Assembly: GCA_002412495.1 (NCBI GenBank)
Contig: DHVE01000129.1
Coordinates: forward strand, 65,904-129,903
Origin: Betaproteobacteria bacterium UBA5216
Lineage (GTDB): Bacteria; Pseudomonadota; Gammaproteobacteria; Burkholderiales; SG8-41
DNA length: 64,000 nucleotides
Reading direction: 5' to 3'
Shown: positions 1-8,691 of the stretch, in pieces
Layout of the letters: each line of letters begins with the position of its first letter
Position numbering within the stretch: position 1 is the stretch's first letter
Notes under the pieces: model-generated
What the model was told of the DNA's origin: nothing
What the model saw: only the letters and a program-made list of their open reading frames with translations
Database searches by the model: none
Position numbers and translations under genes: made by a program

Positions 1-339
1 CGCTATTACTGGGAAGCCGCCGCCAGTGTACTGCTCGTGCTCGGCGCTTTGTCGGTGTTTCGCCACATCGAAGACCAGCTCGAAAAGGAAAACTTCGCCC
101 AGGTCAAGCTGGGCGTGACGCGGGAACCCGGCCTTGCCTTGCGGGACATCGCCGCGCTGTTCGCGCAGGCGAACGTACGCATCGAGGAAGTCGCCTACGG
201 GCTGGAGAAGAATCGCTCCGTACTGGATTACGAATACGTCGTTTCCACCCTGAAGCCTGAAAACCTTGCCCTGCTCGCCGAACTGCTGACTTTGCAGACA
301 GCCGTGACCCGTTTTCACATCTCGCCCAGTCATGATTAA
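1..339 (+). CDS. MgtC/SapB family protein, C-terminal fragment
   Basis: The reading frame is already open at base 1, so the start lies outside the window. The first ~20 residues are the end of a hydrophobic segment running into a basic/acidic stretch (RHIEDQLEKE). They are followed by an ~80-residue ACT-like soluble domain ending in HISPSHD. A final membrane helix followed by a regulatory ACT-like domain is the architecture of the MgtC family, inner-membrane proteins linked to Mg2+ stress and F-ATPase control. It is followed after 12 bp by cbpA in the same direction. The assignment rests on the layout of a partial sequence, so another small membrane family is possible. Confidence 0.6.
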   Translation, partial: RYYWEAAASVLLVLGALSVFRHIEDQLEKENFAQVKLGVTREPGLALRDIAALFAQANVRIEEVAYGLEKNRSVLDYEYVVSTLKPENLALLAELLTLQTAVTRFHISPSHD

Positions 340-351
340 CGCGGCGCCAAC

Positions 352-1311
352 ATGAAATACAAGGACTACTACCAAACACTGGGCGTGGCGCGCGATGCCA
401 GCGCGGCCGATATCAAGAAGGCGTATCGCAAGCTTGCGCACAAGTACCATCCCGATGTATCCAAGCTCGCGGATGCAAAGGAAAAATTCCAAGAAATCGG
501 TGAAGCTTATGAAACCCTGAAGGACGCGACGAAGCGCGCGGCCTACGACGAACTCGGCAGCAATTACCATGCGGGGCAGGATTTCCGCCCGCCACCGGAT
601 TGGGGCAGAACACACGGCGATGCCCATGCGGCATTTGATGACATGGACTTGTCGGATTTGTTTGCGAGCTTGTCTGGGCGGCGCCATGGCAGCCGGGCAC
701 ACGGCGGCGCACGGGATGCGCCGTTCCCGATTCCTGGGCAGGACTTCGAAGTGCCGGCCGAAATCACGCTGGAGCAAGCCGCGCATGGCACCGAATTCGA
801 GGTACATCTTACGGTGCCGGAACCAGGCGCGGAAGGTTATTTGCGCCGGGTGCCGCGCACATTCAAGGCGCGCATCGCCAAGGGCGCCAGTGAAGGTCAG
901 CGGCTGCGTCTGCCCGGCAAAGGCGGCAAGGGTTTGGGCGGCGGACGCGACGGCGATTTATATCTCATCATTCATTTGTTGCCCCACCCGCTGTTCCGCG
1001 CCAGCGGCCATGATCTTTATATTGATCTGCCGCTTGCACCGTGGGAAGCCGCGCTCGGCGCCACGGTGGAAGTGCCGACGTTACACGGCGCGGTGCATCT
1101 AAAGGTGCGCCCCGGCACACGCAGCGGGCAAAAACTGCGGCTGGCCAAACGTGGGCTGCCGCATCCGCACGAAGGTTCCGGCGACCTCTACGCCGTGGTG
1201 CAACTGGTGCTGCCCGCGGAATTGAGCGCGCATGAACGTGCTCTGCTGCAACAACTGGCGGATGGATCATCTTTCGATCCTCGTGCTCACTTTAAGGCGG
1301 AGGCAGCATGA
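352..1311 (+). CDS. cbpA: DnaJ-class co-chaperone CbpA
   Basis: A 319-residue type II Hsp40. An N-terminal J domain occupies about residues 4-70 with the HPD motif at 33-35, which stimulates DnaK ATPase. A Gly/Arg/His-rich linker (~75-120) follows, then the DnaJ C-terminal substrate-binding domains (about 125-300). There is no zinc-finger CxxCxGxG region, which separates it from DnaJ proper. The family binds curved DNA and acts as a stress co-chaperone. The 3' end overlaps the next gene (ATGA), which encodes the partner CbpM. The start follows the previous gene by 12 bp. Family and length agree well. Confidence 0.93.
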   Translation: MKYKDYYQTLGVARDASAADIKKAYRKLAHKYHPDVSKLADAKEKFQEIGEAYETLKDATKRAAYDELGSNYHAGQDFRPPPDWGRTHGDAHAAFDDMDLSDLFASLSGRRHGSRAHGGARDAPFPIPGQDFEVPAEITLEQAAHGTEFEVHLTVPEPGAEGYLRRVPRTFKARIAKGASEGQRLRLPGKGGKGLGGGRDGDLYLIIHLLPHPLFRASGHDLYIDLPLAPWEAALGATVEVPTLHGAVHLKVRPGTRSGQKLRLAKRGLPHPHEGSGDLYAVVQLVLPAELSAHERALLQQLADGSSFDPRAHFKAEAA

Positions 1312-1649
1312 GCATCGAAATAATCGAAGCGTGTGACGTCATTTGGCTGGACGAGCGTCAAGAATTGCCACTCGCGGCATTGGCGGACCTGTCGGGACTG
1401 CCGCTCTCCGAACTGCAACAACTGGTGGAGTGCGAAACCCTGACGCCTGTCAACAGCGTTGAACCAGCGGCGGAAGCTCGCTTCGGCGCCCGGAGTATTG
1501 CGCTCGCGCGCGCCGCGTCACGCCTGCGTCACGATTTCGATCTCGACGGGAACGGACTGGCCTTGACGTTGCGGCTGCTTAATCGCGTCCACGAACTCGA
1601 GGCGGAACTGCGCGACCTTCGGGCGCAGTGGCCGCAAATAACGCGTTAG
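1308..1649 (+). CDS. cbpM: Chaperone modulator CbpM
   Basis: A 113-residue protein that starts inside the last codons of cbpA (ATGA overlap), so the two are translationally coupled. It has the MerR-like helix-turn-helix fold expected of CbpM: an N-terminal strand, a Leu-rich region (LADLSGLPLSELQQLVECETL) and a C-terminal coiled helix with repeated Leu (LRLLNRVHELEAELRDLRAQW). In E. coli CbpM binds the J domain of CbpA and inhibits both its co-chaperone and DNA-binding activities. The call rests on position after cbpA, size and general pattern. Confidence 0.85.
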   Translation: MSIEIIEACDVIWLDERQELPLAALADLSGLPLSELQQLVECETLTPVNSVEPAAEARFGARSIALARAASRLRHDFDLDGNGLALTLRLLNRVHELEAELRDLRAQWPQITR

Positions 1650-1697
1650 AACGCAGTCGGAACAACGCGTGGTTATCGGCGTTTTCCCTCTTGCCCG

Positions 1698-2300
1698 CTA
1701 ACGACGCTCGTTTTTGATCTCGCGCGCCAGCGCACGACGGAACTGTTCGAGCTTGGCGTGGTAGTCGGCGGCCTCGCCGTATGCGAGAAATCGCGCATAA
1801 CGCGCATGCGAACCGAGCACCTTGCGCGCATGCTTGATGGGACAAAAATACTGCTCGGTCCGCGCCACGATCTCGCTCATATAAGCCATCAGTCCATTCG
1901 CGTAGGCACAGTAGGTGCAGTGAAACCGCTCGAACCAGTTCAGATATTCCAGATGCCTGCGATCATAGACAAAATAATCTTCACGCCGCGCCTTGGCAAT
2001 TTTGTACACCGGAAAACAGATGGCCTGATACCCCGTGACGCACAAGTCAGCCAGTGCCAGGGGAATAACCAAAAAATAAATCACCGGCCCGGTCAAAAAA
2101 TTCTGCGGGCGATCCGTCACTATCCAATGAAAAATGCCGCGCTTCAGTTTGCGATGCGCCGAACGAATCTTGCCCTCGAATTCGACGCGCTTGCCGTCGA
2201 TCTGATAAAACAGGCGCGTCTCCTGTTCATGAAGCACCGTTCGCAGCTCATTCTCCAGAGCCGTGATTTGGGTCAATAAGTGCCGGACTTTATTTTCCAT
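1698..2300 (-). CDS. Conserved membrane-associated protein of unknown function
   Basis: A 200-residue protein with no function I can assign. It has an N-terminal amphipathic/coiled helix (residues 1-55), one clear hydrophobic segment (about 71-90), and a Tyr/Cys-rich stretch with a CxxC pair (C128, C131) inside FERFHCTYCAYANG. A further Cys sits in EQYFCPIKHA. The C-terminus is a charged helix. The ATG at 2300 is preferred to the upstream GTG because AGAAAGGGA precedes it at suitable spacing. A perfect FNR-type box (2399-2412) lies about 100 bp upstream and is shared with the divergent CarS-like gene. The CxxC could bind metal or be redox active, but nothing in the context settles this. Confidence 0.8.
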   Translation of the reverse strand: MENKVRHLLTQITALENELRTVLHEQETRLFYQIDGKRVEFEGKIRSAHRKLKRGIFHWIVTDRPQNFLTGPVIYFLVIPLALADLCVTGYQAICFPVYKIAKARREDYFVYDRRHLEYLNWFERFHCTYCAYANGLMAYMSEIVARTEQYFCPIKHARKVLGSHARYARFLAYGEAADYHAKLEQFRRALAREIKNERR

Positions 2301-2398
2301 GGTGAATCCCTTTCTGCGCACGAAGCCTCAAAAGCCGTCTCGGCCAAGCTGCATTAGACGCCATGCAATACGCGTCGAACAAGCCTATTTGCAGCCGG

Positions 2399-2412
2399 TT
2401 GATGTATATCAA
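2399..2412. promoter_or_regulatory. Perfect FNR/ANR-type box (TTGATGTATATCAA)
   Basis: Both half-sites, TTGAT and ATCAA, match the FNR/ANR consensus with the canonical 4-base spacer. The site lies in the divergent gap between the minus-strand gene starting at 2300 (99 bp away) and the plus-strand CarS-like gene starting at 2502 (90 bp away), so it could serve either or both. Confidence 0.8.
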
Positions 2413-2501
2413 GCGCACGAGCAGGATATGACGTAGTGTCCATCGCGGTATTCCGTGTTTCCTGGTAGAGGACTCGCACCCACCCGGTAGTCGTTGCCGC
2501 C

Positions 2502-2999
2502 ATGTTAAAAGCCGCTCAACTCCTTTACCTGATGCTGCCGGCGTTCGCAGCCAACATGGCGCCGCCGTTCGTAAAGTATTGGCACGGATGGAATCGCCCA
2601 ATCAGTGAACGATGGCTCGGCAGCCACAAGACCATCATCGGATTCTCCGCCGGCATCGTGGCGGCCATCGTCACCACATTCGTGCAATCACGAATCGACT
2701 GGAGCGGCGCGCTGATTTCTTACGCGGACTGGCCGATGCTCGGCGCGGCGATGGGCTTGGGCGCGATGAGCGGCGACGCGATGAAGAGTTTGTTCAAGCG
2801 CCGGCTCGGCATTGCGCCGGGCGCCTCGTGGATTCCCGCGGATCAACTGGACTACGTGATGGGTGCGCTGATAGGCCTGTGGTTCTGGATACGTCTGGAT
2901 TGGCAAGATGGTTTGCTGCTGTTTGCCCTGAGTTTCGCGGGGCACGTCATCGTCAATCACATGGCGTTTTACCTGAACATCCGCGATACACGATGGTAG
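2502..2999 (+). CDS. CDP-archaeol synthase (CarS/DUF46) family membrane protein
   Basis: A 165-residue polytopic protein. Recognisable family blocks are LPAFAANMAPP near the N-terminus, GSHKTIIGF at about 45-53, GDAMKSLFKRRLGIAPGAS in the middle and IPADQLDYVMGAL after it, separated by hydrophobic helices. The archaeal enzyme transfers CMP from CTP to unsaturated archaetidic acid in ether-lipid synthesis and is related to bacterial CdsA. Bacterial homologues exist and their substrate is generally unknown, so enzyme class is inferred and substrate is not. The gene lies downstream of a perfect FNR-type box and is convergent with the next gene. Confidence 0.8.
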   Translation: MLKAAQLLYLMLPAFAANMAPPFVKYWHGWNRPISERWLGSHKTIIGFSAGIVAAIVTTFVQSRIDWSGALISYADWPMLGAAMGLGAMSGDAMKSLFKRRLGIAPGASWIPADQLDYVMGALIGLWFWIRLDWQDGLLLFALSFAGHVIVNHMAFYLNIRDTRW

Positions 3000-3050
3000 A
3001 GCTATTCAATTTAAAAACAATAGGTTACGACCTCTCGTCGTCATCCAACG

Positions 3051-4409
3051 CTACGCTTCACGCGACACCAGTCCGCTGCGCTGCAAATAGTCCTCCACCA
3101 GCCCGCCGAGACCGGGTGTTTCAAGCTCGGCGAACTCGTAACGCGCGCGAATAACCGGCTTGTTAACCGCGATCAACGCCGTGAGGTCCATGGGCGTGGC
3201 CGACACCACCACATCCGCCGGCGATGCATTGATGGTTTGCGCGAGCCCCGCCAGTTGCTCCGGGTTGTAACCCATCGCGGGCAACACCGCCCCGAGCCGC
3301 GGATACGCGGCATACACAGCGGCGATCTCCGGCGCCGCATAAGGGCGCGGATCCACGATTGTGGCCGCCCCCGCGCGCATCGCGGCCACATGGCCCGCGC
3401 CATACGCCATGCCGCCGTGGGTGGTGGTCGGTCCGTCCTCGATGACCAGCACGCGGCGGCCCTTCACGGCGGACTCGTCATCCAGCCGCACGGGGGATCC
3501 AGCGCGCACGATGGGCGCGCTCGCATGAATGCGCCGCACGTTATGCATCACACGCCGCACATCCGCCGTTGGCGCGGCATCGCTTTTTGCCACCACCACC
3601 ACGTCCGCCATGCGCAGTACGGCTTCACCCGGATGATGTGTATCCTCCTGACCGGGCCGCAACGCGTCCACCAACACGATATGAAAATCGGGCTTGATGA
3701 AGGGAAAATCATTGTTGCCGCCATCCCACAAAATCACGTCGGCGGCAGACTGCGCCAGCGCCAGCACGCGCGCATAATCAACACCCGCGTAGACGATATT
3801 GCCGGCGGCAAGATGCGGCTCGTATTCCTCGCGCTCTTCCAGCGTGCATCCAGCGGCAGCGATATCGGCGCGCGTGGCGAAACGCTGCACCGCCTGTTTC
3901 GCCAGATCACCGTAGGGCATCGGATGGCGTATCACCGCAACCCGCAACTCGTGATGGCGCAGCAATGCCGACAACCAGCGCGCAGTCTGCGACTTGCCGC
4001 AGCCGGTGCGCACCGCCGATATGGCGATAACCGGTATGCCCGCCTTCAACATCGTTCGCGCGGGACCGAGCAATTTGAAATCCGCGCCCAGCGCCAGCGC
4101 GCGCGAGGCCGCATGCATCACCTGTCCATGCGTCACATCGCTATACGCGAACACCACCTGATCGAAACGATGCCTGCCCCGAAACGATTCGAGGCTGCGC
4201 TCCTTGATAATGGGAATGCCTCGCGGGTACAAACTGCCCGCCAGCCCGGGCGGATAACGCCGCCCCGCGATGCCCTCGATCTGCGCGGCCGTAAACGCCA
4301 CCACCTCGTACGCGGGGTTGTCGCGGTACACCATGTTGAAGTTATGAAAGTCGCGCCCCGCCGCGCCAAGAATCACAACGCGGGTACGCGTGGCATTATC
4401 TGGGTTCAT
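3051..4409 (-). CDS. Cyclic 2,3-diphosphoglycerate synthetase-like P-loop protein
   Basis: A 452-residue protein with a Rossmann-like N-terminal region (RVVILGAAGRDFHNFN), a central P-loop (GCGKSQTARWL) and a C-terminal region with a second Rossmann-type pattern. This is the layout of the predicted GTPase family whose archaeal members make cyclic 2,3-diphosphoglycerate, a thermoprotectant of methanogens. The archaeal enzyme is about 460 residues, so length fits. Bacterial members are common in databases but their product has to my knowledge not been established, so the name denotes family only. It converges on the CarS-like gene across 51 bp. Confidence 0.75.
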   Translation of the reverse strand: MNPDNATRTRVVILGAAGRDFHNFNMVYRDNPAYEVVAFTAAQIEGIAGRRYPPGLAGSLYPRGIPIIKERSLESFRGRHRFDQVVFAYSDVTHGQVMHAASRALALGADFKLLGPARTMLKAGIPVIAISAVRTGCGKSQTARWLSALLRHHELRVAVIRHPMPYGDLAKQAVQRFATRADIAAAGCTLEEREEYEPHLAAGNIVYAGVDYARVLALAQSAADVILWDGGNNDFPFIKPDFHIVLVDALRPGQEDTHHPGEAVLRMADVVVVAKSDAAPTADVRRVMHNVRRIHASAPIVRAGSPVRLDDESAVKGRRVLVIEDGPTTTHGGMAYGAGHVAAMRAGAATIVDPRPYAAPEIAAVYAAYPRLGAVLPAMGYNPEQLAGLAQTINASPADVVVSATPMDLTALIAVNKPVIRARYEFAELETPGLGGLVEDYLQRSGLVSREA

Positions 4410-4554
4410 CGGTTTTCTGTATCTGCGTTTACCACCATGAAGCGTTCATCTTCCCGTGCCTGGATAGGCTTATACAAGCTGTAAACAGAGATTAATCTAC
4501 TCTGAACCCGGCCCCGGCACTTTGCGCTGAATCAACGCGCATGCACGACGCATC

Positions 4555-5160
4555 CTATCCAGCCTGTATCTGCCGCACAAACGCCTCGATGCCTCGCAGC
4601 AGCATTTCCACCGCAATCGCGGTGAGCAGTAATCCCATCAGCCGCTCCAGCGCCAGCAGGCCGCGCTCGCCAATCCAGGCGCTGATGCGTTCGGCAAACA
4701 GCAGCAGCACCATCGTCATCGCCATTGCTGCCGTGAGCGCGAGAATCCAGTCGCCCATGCGTTCGGGCGAGCGTGACGCCATCAGTATCACCGTCGCCAT
4801 GGCGGTGGGACCGGCAATGGCGGGTATCGCGAGCGGAACGATAAAAGGCTCGCCGGCAAGCGTGTCGCCAAACACCCCCTCCGGGTGCTTGAAAATAATT
4901 CGTAGCGCAATCAGAAACAGAATCACGCCGCCGGCGATATTAAGCGACGAATCCGACAGCCCCAGCAGCTTCAACAGGCGCTCACCGAAAAACACGAACA
5001 CCACCAGCACCCCATAGGCAATCACGCACTCGCGTATGACAATGATGACGCGCCGGCGCGAGTCGATGTTTTTCAGCAGCGAAACAAAAATGGGGATATT
5101 GCCGAGTGGATCCATCACCAGCAGCAGGATTACAACGGCGGAGGTTACGGAGACTTCCAT
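4555..5160 (-). CDS. MarC family integral membrane protein
   Basis: A 201-residue polytopic protein with six hydrophobic segments. It shows the MarC-family pattern: VILLLVMDPLGNIPIFVSLL near the N-terminus, a mid-protein GGVILFLIALRII, and PLAIPAIAGPTAMATVI. The family was named after the E. coli mar locus, but MarC itself is not required for multiple antibiotic resistance and its function is unknown. It lies 12 bp downstream of ftsH in the same direction, so the two are probably co-transcribed. Confidence 0.85.
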   Translation of the reverse strand: MEVSVTSAVVILLLVMDPLGNIPIFVSLLKNIDSRRRVIIVIRECVIAYGVLVVFVFFGERLLKLLGLSDSSLNIAGGVILFLIALRIIFKHPEGVFGDTLAGEPFIVPLAIPAIAGPTAMATVILMASRSPERMGDWILALTAAMAMTMVLLLFAERISAWIGERGLLALERLMGLLLTAIAVEMLLRGIEAFVRQIQAG

Positions 5161-5172
5161 CGCGCCGCGTCT

Positions 5173-7062
5173 TTAACCGGTCGCCGGCGTTTGACTTGCC
5201 GCGGCCGCGGCCAACGCGGCACCCTGCTCAGCGCGCCCCGCCAGGTACTGCAAATCCGCCTCGTTCAGCGTTTCCTTTTCCAGCAATTGCCGCGCGCCTG
5301 CGTCGAGCGTGGCCCGGCGCGCCCCCAGCACTTCCAGCGCGCGCTGGAATGCGCGCGCCACCCGTTCGCGCACGGCGCAGTCGATTTCGCGCGCGGTGGC
5401 TTCCGAATACGAACGTTGCGAAGGCGGCAGAAAATCCTGACCGAGAAAAGTGTGCCGTTCCGCTTCATAGGCGACATGGCCGAGTTTTTCGTCCATGCCG
5501 TAACGCATGACCATCGAGCGCGCGATATCAGTTACTTTTTGCAGATCATCGGCGGCGCCCGTGGACAGCTGCCCGAACGCCAGTTGTTCCGCCGCGCGCC
5601 CGCCGAGCAGCACCGTCATTTTGTTTTCAAGTTCCTCGCGCGACATCAGGTAACGGTCTTCGGTCGGGCGTTGTATGGTGTACCCCAGCGCACCGATGCC
5701 TCGTGGAATAATCGAAATCTTGTGTACCGGGTCCGCCCCCGGCAGGCTCATCGCCACCAAGGCGTGGCCCATCTCGTGCCACGCCACGGTCTCGCGCTCG
5801 CGCGGATTCAGAATGCGGCTTTTCTTTTCCAGCCCGGCAACGATGCGTTCGATGCCGGCGGTGAAGTCCTGCATCATCACCGCTGCCGTGCCCCTGCGGG
5901 TGGCGAGCAACGCCGCCTCGTTCACCAGATTTGCGAGGTCGGCGCCAGAGAAGCCCGGGGGCATCGCGGCGATCTGGGCGCGCTCCACATCGGATCCCAG
6001 CTTCACTTTTTTCAGATGCACATCGAGTATCTGCACGCGGCCGATTTTGTCGGGCCTGTCCACCAGCACCTGGCGGTCGAAGCGCCCCGCGCGCAGCAGC
6101 GCCGGATCCAGTATCTCCGGGCGATTGGTCGCGGCCAGCAGCACCAGACCCGCGCTGGGATCGAAACCATCCATCTCGGAGAGCAATTGATTCAAGGTCT
6201 GTTCCTTCTCATCATGGCCGCTGAGCTGGGCCGCGCCGCGGGCGCGGCCCAGCGCATCAAGTTCATCGATGAAAATAATCGCCGGCGCCTTGAGCCGCGC
6301 CTCGCCGAACAGATCGCGCACGCGCGCCGCGCCCACGCCGACGAACATTTCGACAAACTCCGAGCCGCTGATCGAGAAAAACGGCACGCCCGCCTCGCCC
6401 GCCACCGCGCGCGCCAGCAGTGTCTTGCCAGTGCCCGGCGGCCCCACGAGCAACACACCCTTGGGTATGCGCCCGCCAAGCCGCCCGTATTCAGCCGGAC
6501 TCTTGAGAAAGCCGATGACTTCGCGCAATTCCTCCTTGGCTTCATCCACCCCCGCCACATCGGCAAAGGTCACCTTGGTATCGGTCTCCATGTAGACCTT
6601 GGCTTTGCTTTTGCCGATGGCGAGAAACCCGCCACCCAATCCTTGCTTTTCCGCGAATTGTTTCACCGCAAACATCCAGATCGCAAAGAACACCAGCGCG
6701 GGAATCACCCAGCCCAGCAAATCGCGCAGCCACGTGCTTTGAATCACGCCACTGAACTTGACGTTGTACTGCGCAAGGTCCTTCGCCAGATCGACTTCGA
6801 CGCGCGTGGTAACGAACTTCTGCCGCCCATCGGGCAGCGGCGCCAGCAATTCCCCCTGAATGTGATTGTCGAGTACCGCGATTTCCTTCACTTTTCCCGC
6901 TTTGAGCAAAGTAATGAACTCGCTGTACGCCAGCGGCTCCACTTGCCGGTACTGCTGAAAGGAATGGTTGAGCCAAAGCACCAACACGATCGCGACGATC
7001 AGGTACCAAGCAGTGAACTGGGTTTGTTTCGGGACGGCCATGATGTGTAACGCGTGCGCCAT
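5173..7062 (-). CDS. ftsH: ATP-dependent zinc metalloprotease FtsH
   Basis: A 629-residue membrane-anchored AAA+ protease. It has two transmembrane helices (about 18-34 and 114-133) flanking a small periplasmic domain. Walker A is GPPGTGKT (207-214), followed by FIDELDALGRARG (Walker B), the SRH region with RAGRFDRQV, and the zinc-protease motif HEMGH starting at H429. The start at 7062 is preferred because GGAGGAGA lies immediately upstream; an ATG at 7119 would add 19 residues and one at 7041 would drop 7. It may be a second FtsH rather than the housekeeping one, since rrmJ is not next to it. Two near-consensus FNR boxes lie upstream. Confidence 0.93.
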   Translation of the reverse strand: MAHALHIMAVPKQTQFTAWYLIVAIVLVLWLNHSFQQYRQVEPLAYSEFITLLKAGKVKEIAVLDNHIQGELLAPLPDGRQKFVTTRVEVDLAKDLAQYNVKFSGVIQSTWLRDLLGWVIPALVFFAIWMFAVKQFAEKQGLGGGFLAIGKSKAKVYMETDTKVTFADVAGVDEAKEELREVIGFLKSPAEYGRLGGRIPKGVLLVGPPGTGKTLLARAVAGEAGVPFFSISGSEFVEMFVGVGAARVRDLFGEARLKAPAIIFIDELDALGRARGAAQLSGHDEKEQTLNQLLSEMDGFDPSAGLVLLAATNRPEILDPALLRAGRFDRQVLVDRPDKIGRVQILDVHLKKVKLGSDVERAQIAAMPPGFSGADLANLVNEAALLATRRGTAAVMMQDFTAGIERIVAGLEKKSRILNPRERETVAWHEMGHALVAMSLPGADPVHKISIIPRGIGALGYTIQRPTEDRYLMSREELENKMTVLLGGRAAEQLAFGQLSTGAADDLQKVTDIARSMVMRYGMDEKLGHVAYEAERHTFLGQDFLPPSQRSYSEATAREIDCAVRERVARAFQRALEVLGARRATLDAGARQLLEKETLNEADLQYLAGRAEQGAALAAAAASQTPATG

Positions 7063-7105
7063 TCTCCTCCAGCGAGGGATGCTATCGGCGTTGACGCTGC
7101 CATCA

Positions 7106-7119
7106 CTGATATGGATCAA
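7106..7119. promoter_or_regulatory. FNR-type box, one mismatch (CTGATATGGATCAA)
   Basis: It has a perfect right half-site (ATCAA) and one mismatch in the left (CTGAT). It lies 44 bp upstream of the chosen ftsH start and 102 bp upstream of the divergent efflux operon. Confidence 0.5.
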
Positions 7120-7139
7120 CAGCAGACCGCGATAGGCGC

Positions 7140-7153
7140 TTGATTCAGGTCAA
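7140..7153. promoter_or_regulatory. FNR-type box, one mismatch (TTGATTCAGGTCAA)
   Basis: It has a perfect left half-site and a GTCAA right half-site. The same 14-mer occurs again at 45077-45090 upstream of the gpsA paralogue, which argues for function. It lies between ftsH and the divergent efflux operon. Confidence 0.5.
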
Positions 7154-7221
7154 CCCCCGATGGGCTGATTTCGGCTGTAATGGCATCCAGTGACTGCCAT
7201 CTATTTTCTCTCTTGTAAACA

Positions 7222-8691
7222 ATGCCTTATGCAATTTCACTCAGCGCACGTCACACAGCCGCCTCGCGTGCCACAGGCATCGTCGTGTTGTTGCTGGGAG
7301 GCTGCGCGAACGTCGGACCGGACTATATGGCGCCGCAACTGTCGCTTCCGGCGCGCTGGTCCGTCACGGTCGCCACCGGCGCCAGTGACACGCGCGCGCT
7401 CGCGAGTTGGTGGAAGGCATTTGACGAACCGCTGCTGAGCGATTTGATTGAACGCGCGATATCGTTCAATCGCGATCTCGCCCAAGCCGAAGCACGCGTG
7501 CGCGAAGCACGCGCCCGGCGTGGCATCAGCGATGCGGATCGCTATCCAACCATACAATCAAGCGCCAGCGCCACGCACCGGCGCGGCAGCGAGGAAACCG
7601 GCAGCGGCAAATCCAGTGAACTCTACTCGGCGGGTCTGGATGCCCGTTGGGAGCTGGATATCTTCGGCGGCAAACGCCGCGCGCTCGAAGCCGCCAGCGC
7701 CAACCTTGAAGCCAGCGAGTACGATTTACGCGATGTGCTGGTGAGTCTCACAGCCGAAGTGGCGTTGAACTATGTTGATACGCGCGCGTTTCAGGCACGC
7801 CTGTCGGTGGCCGATTCAAATCTGCGTGCGCAGAGCGAAACTTTCGACATTGCACGCTGGCGCAACGCCGCCGGCCTGACTACCCAACGCGACCTGGAAC
7901 AAGCGCGGCTGAATCTCGAACAAACCCGCGCGCAGATACCTGCTCTTCGGAACGGCATCTCGCAGGCCGTCAACCATATTGCCGTGTTAATTGGGCAAAA
8001 CCCCGGCACGCTCAATGATTTGCTCGGTGCGCCCCGCGCGATACCCGCCGCGCCGCCGGATGTCGCCTTGGGCGTACCGGCCGAAACCTTGCGCCGCCGG
8101 CCTGATGTGCAACGCGCAGAACGTCAACTCGCTACGCAAACCGCGCAAATAGGCGTGGCCACCGCGGCCCTGTATCCGAACTTTTCACTGATCGGCTCCA
8201 TCGGCCTGGAAGCGCTGACCGCCGGCCGCCTGCTCACCGCCAGTGCGCTGGCGACATCCATCGGTGGCAACATCGGCTGGCCGGTATTCGACGCCGGGCG
8301 CATCCGCCAGAGCATCGCGGTGCAAACCGCGTTGCAGGAACAGGCGCTTGGCCGATACGAAGCCGCGATACTCACCGCCTTGCAGGACGTAGAGAACGCG
8401 CTGGTCGCCTACGCATCCGAGCAGCAACGCCGTGAAGCGCTTAGCGCGGCGGCCGCGGCGGCGCGCAATGCCGCCGAACTGGCGCGGCATCAGTACTCGG
8501 CGGGCCTGGTGGATTTTCAGGTCGTGCTTGATGCGCAACGATCGCTGTTGTCCCTTGAGGATCAACTGGCGTCCAGCCATGGCGCCGTGATTTCCAACTT
8601 GGTGCGTCTCTATAAGGCACTGGGCGGCGGCTGGACACCGGTGGCAAGAGATGCCCCTGAACTCACCGACAACTATCATGGCACAAAATAA
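7222..8691 (+). CDS. NodT-family outer-membrane efflux lipoprotein
   Basis: A 489-residue TolC-like outer-membrane factor. The N-terminus has a lipoprotein signal with lipobox LGGC (Cys28) followed by the family's typical ANVGPDY. Two repeats of long coiled helices follow, for example DLAQAEARVREARARRG and its second-half counterpart DLEQARLNLEQTRAQ. The family forms trimeric channels for RND or ABC pumps. The 3' end overlaps the next gene, for a periplasmic adaptor, so it is the first gene of a four-gene tripartite efflux operon. Confidence 0.92.
   Translation: MPYAISLSARHTAASRATGIVVLLLGGCANVGPDYMAPQLSLPARWSVTVATGASDTRALASWWKAFDEPLLSDLIERAISFNRDLAQAEARVREARARRGISDADRYPTIQSSASATHRRGSEETGSGKSSELYSAGLDARWELDIFGGKRRALEAASANLEASEYDLRDVLVSLTAEVALNYVDTRAFQARLSVADSNLRAQSETFDIARWRNAAGLTTQRDLEQARLNLEQTRAQIPALRNGISQAVNHIAVLIGQNPGTLNDLLGAPRAIPAAPPDVALGVPAETLRRRPDVQRAERQLATQTAQIGVATAALYPNFSLIGSIGLEALTAGRLLTASALATSIGGNIGWPVFDAGRIRQSIAVQTALQEQALGRYEAAILTALQDVENALVAYASEQQRREALSAAAAAARNAAELARHQYSAGLVDFQVVLDAQRSLLSLEDQLASSHGAVISNLVRLYKALGGGWTPVARDAPELTDNYHGTK

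Noticed and set aside
5191..7050. Long open frame on the plus strand opposite ftsH
   Set aside because: It is the high-GC shadow of ftsH. The minus-strand protein has all FtsH motifs, while this frame has no family pattern.
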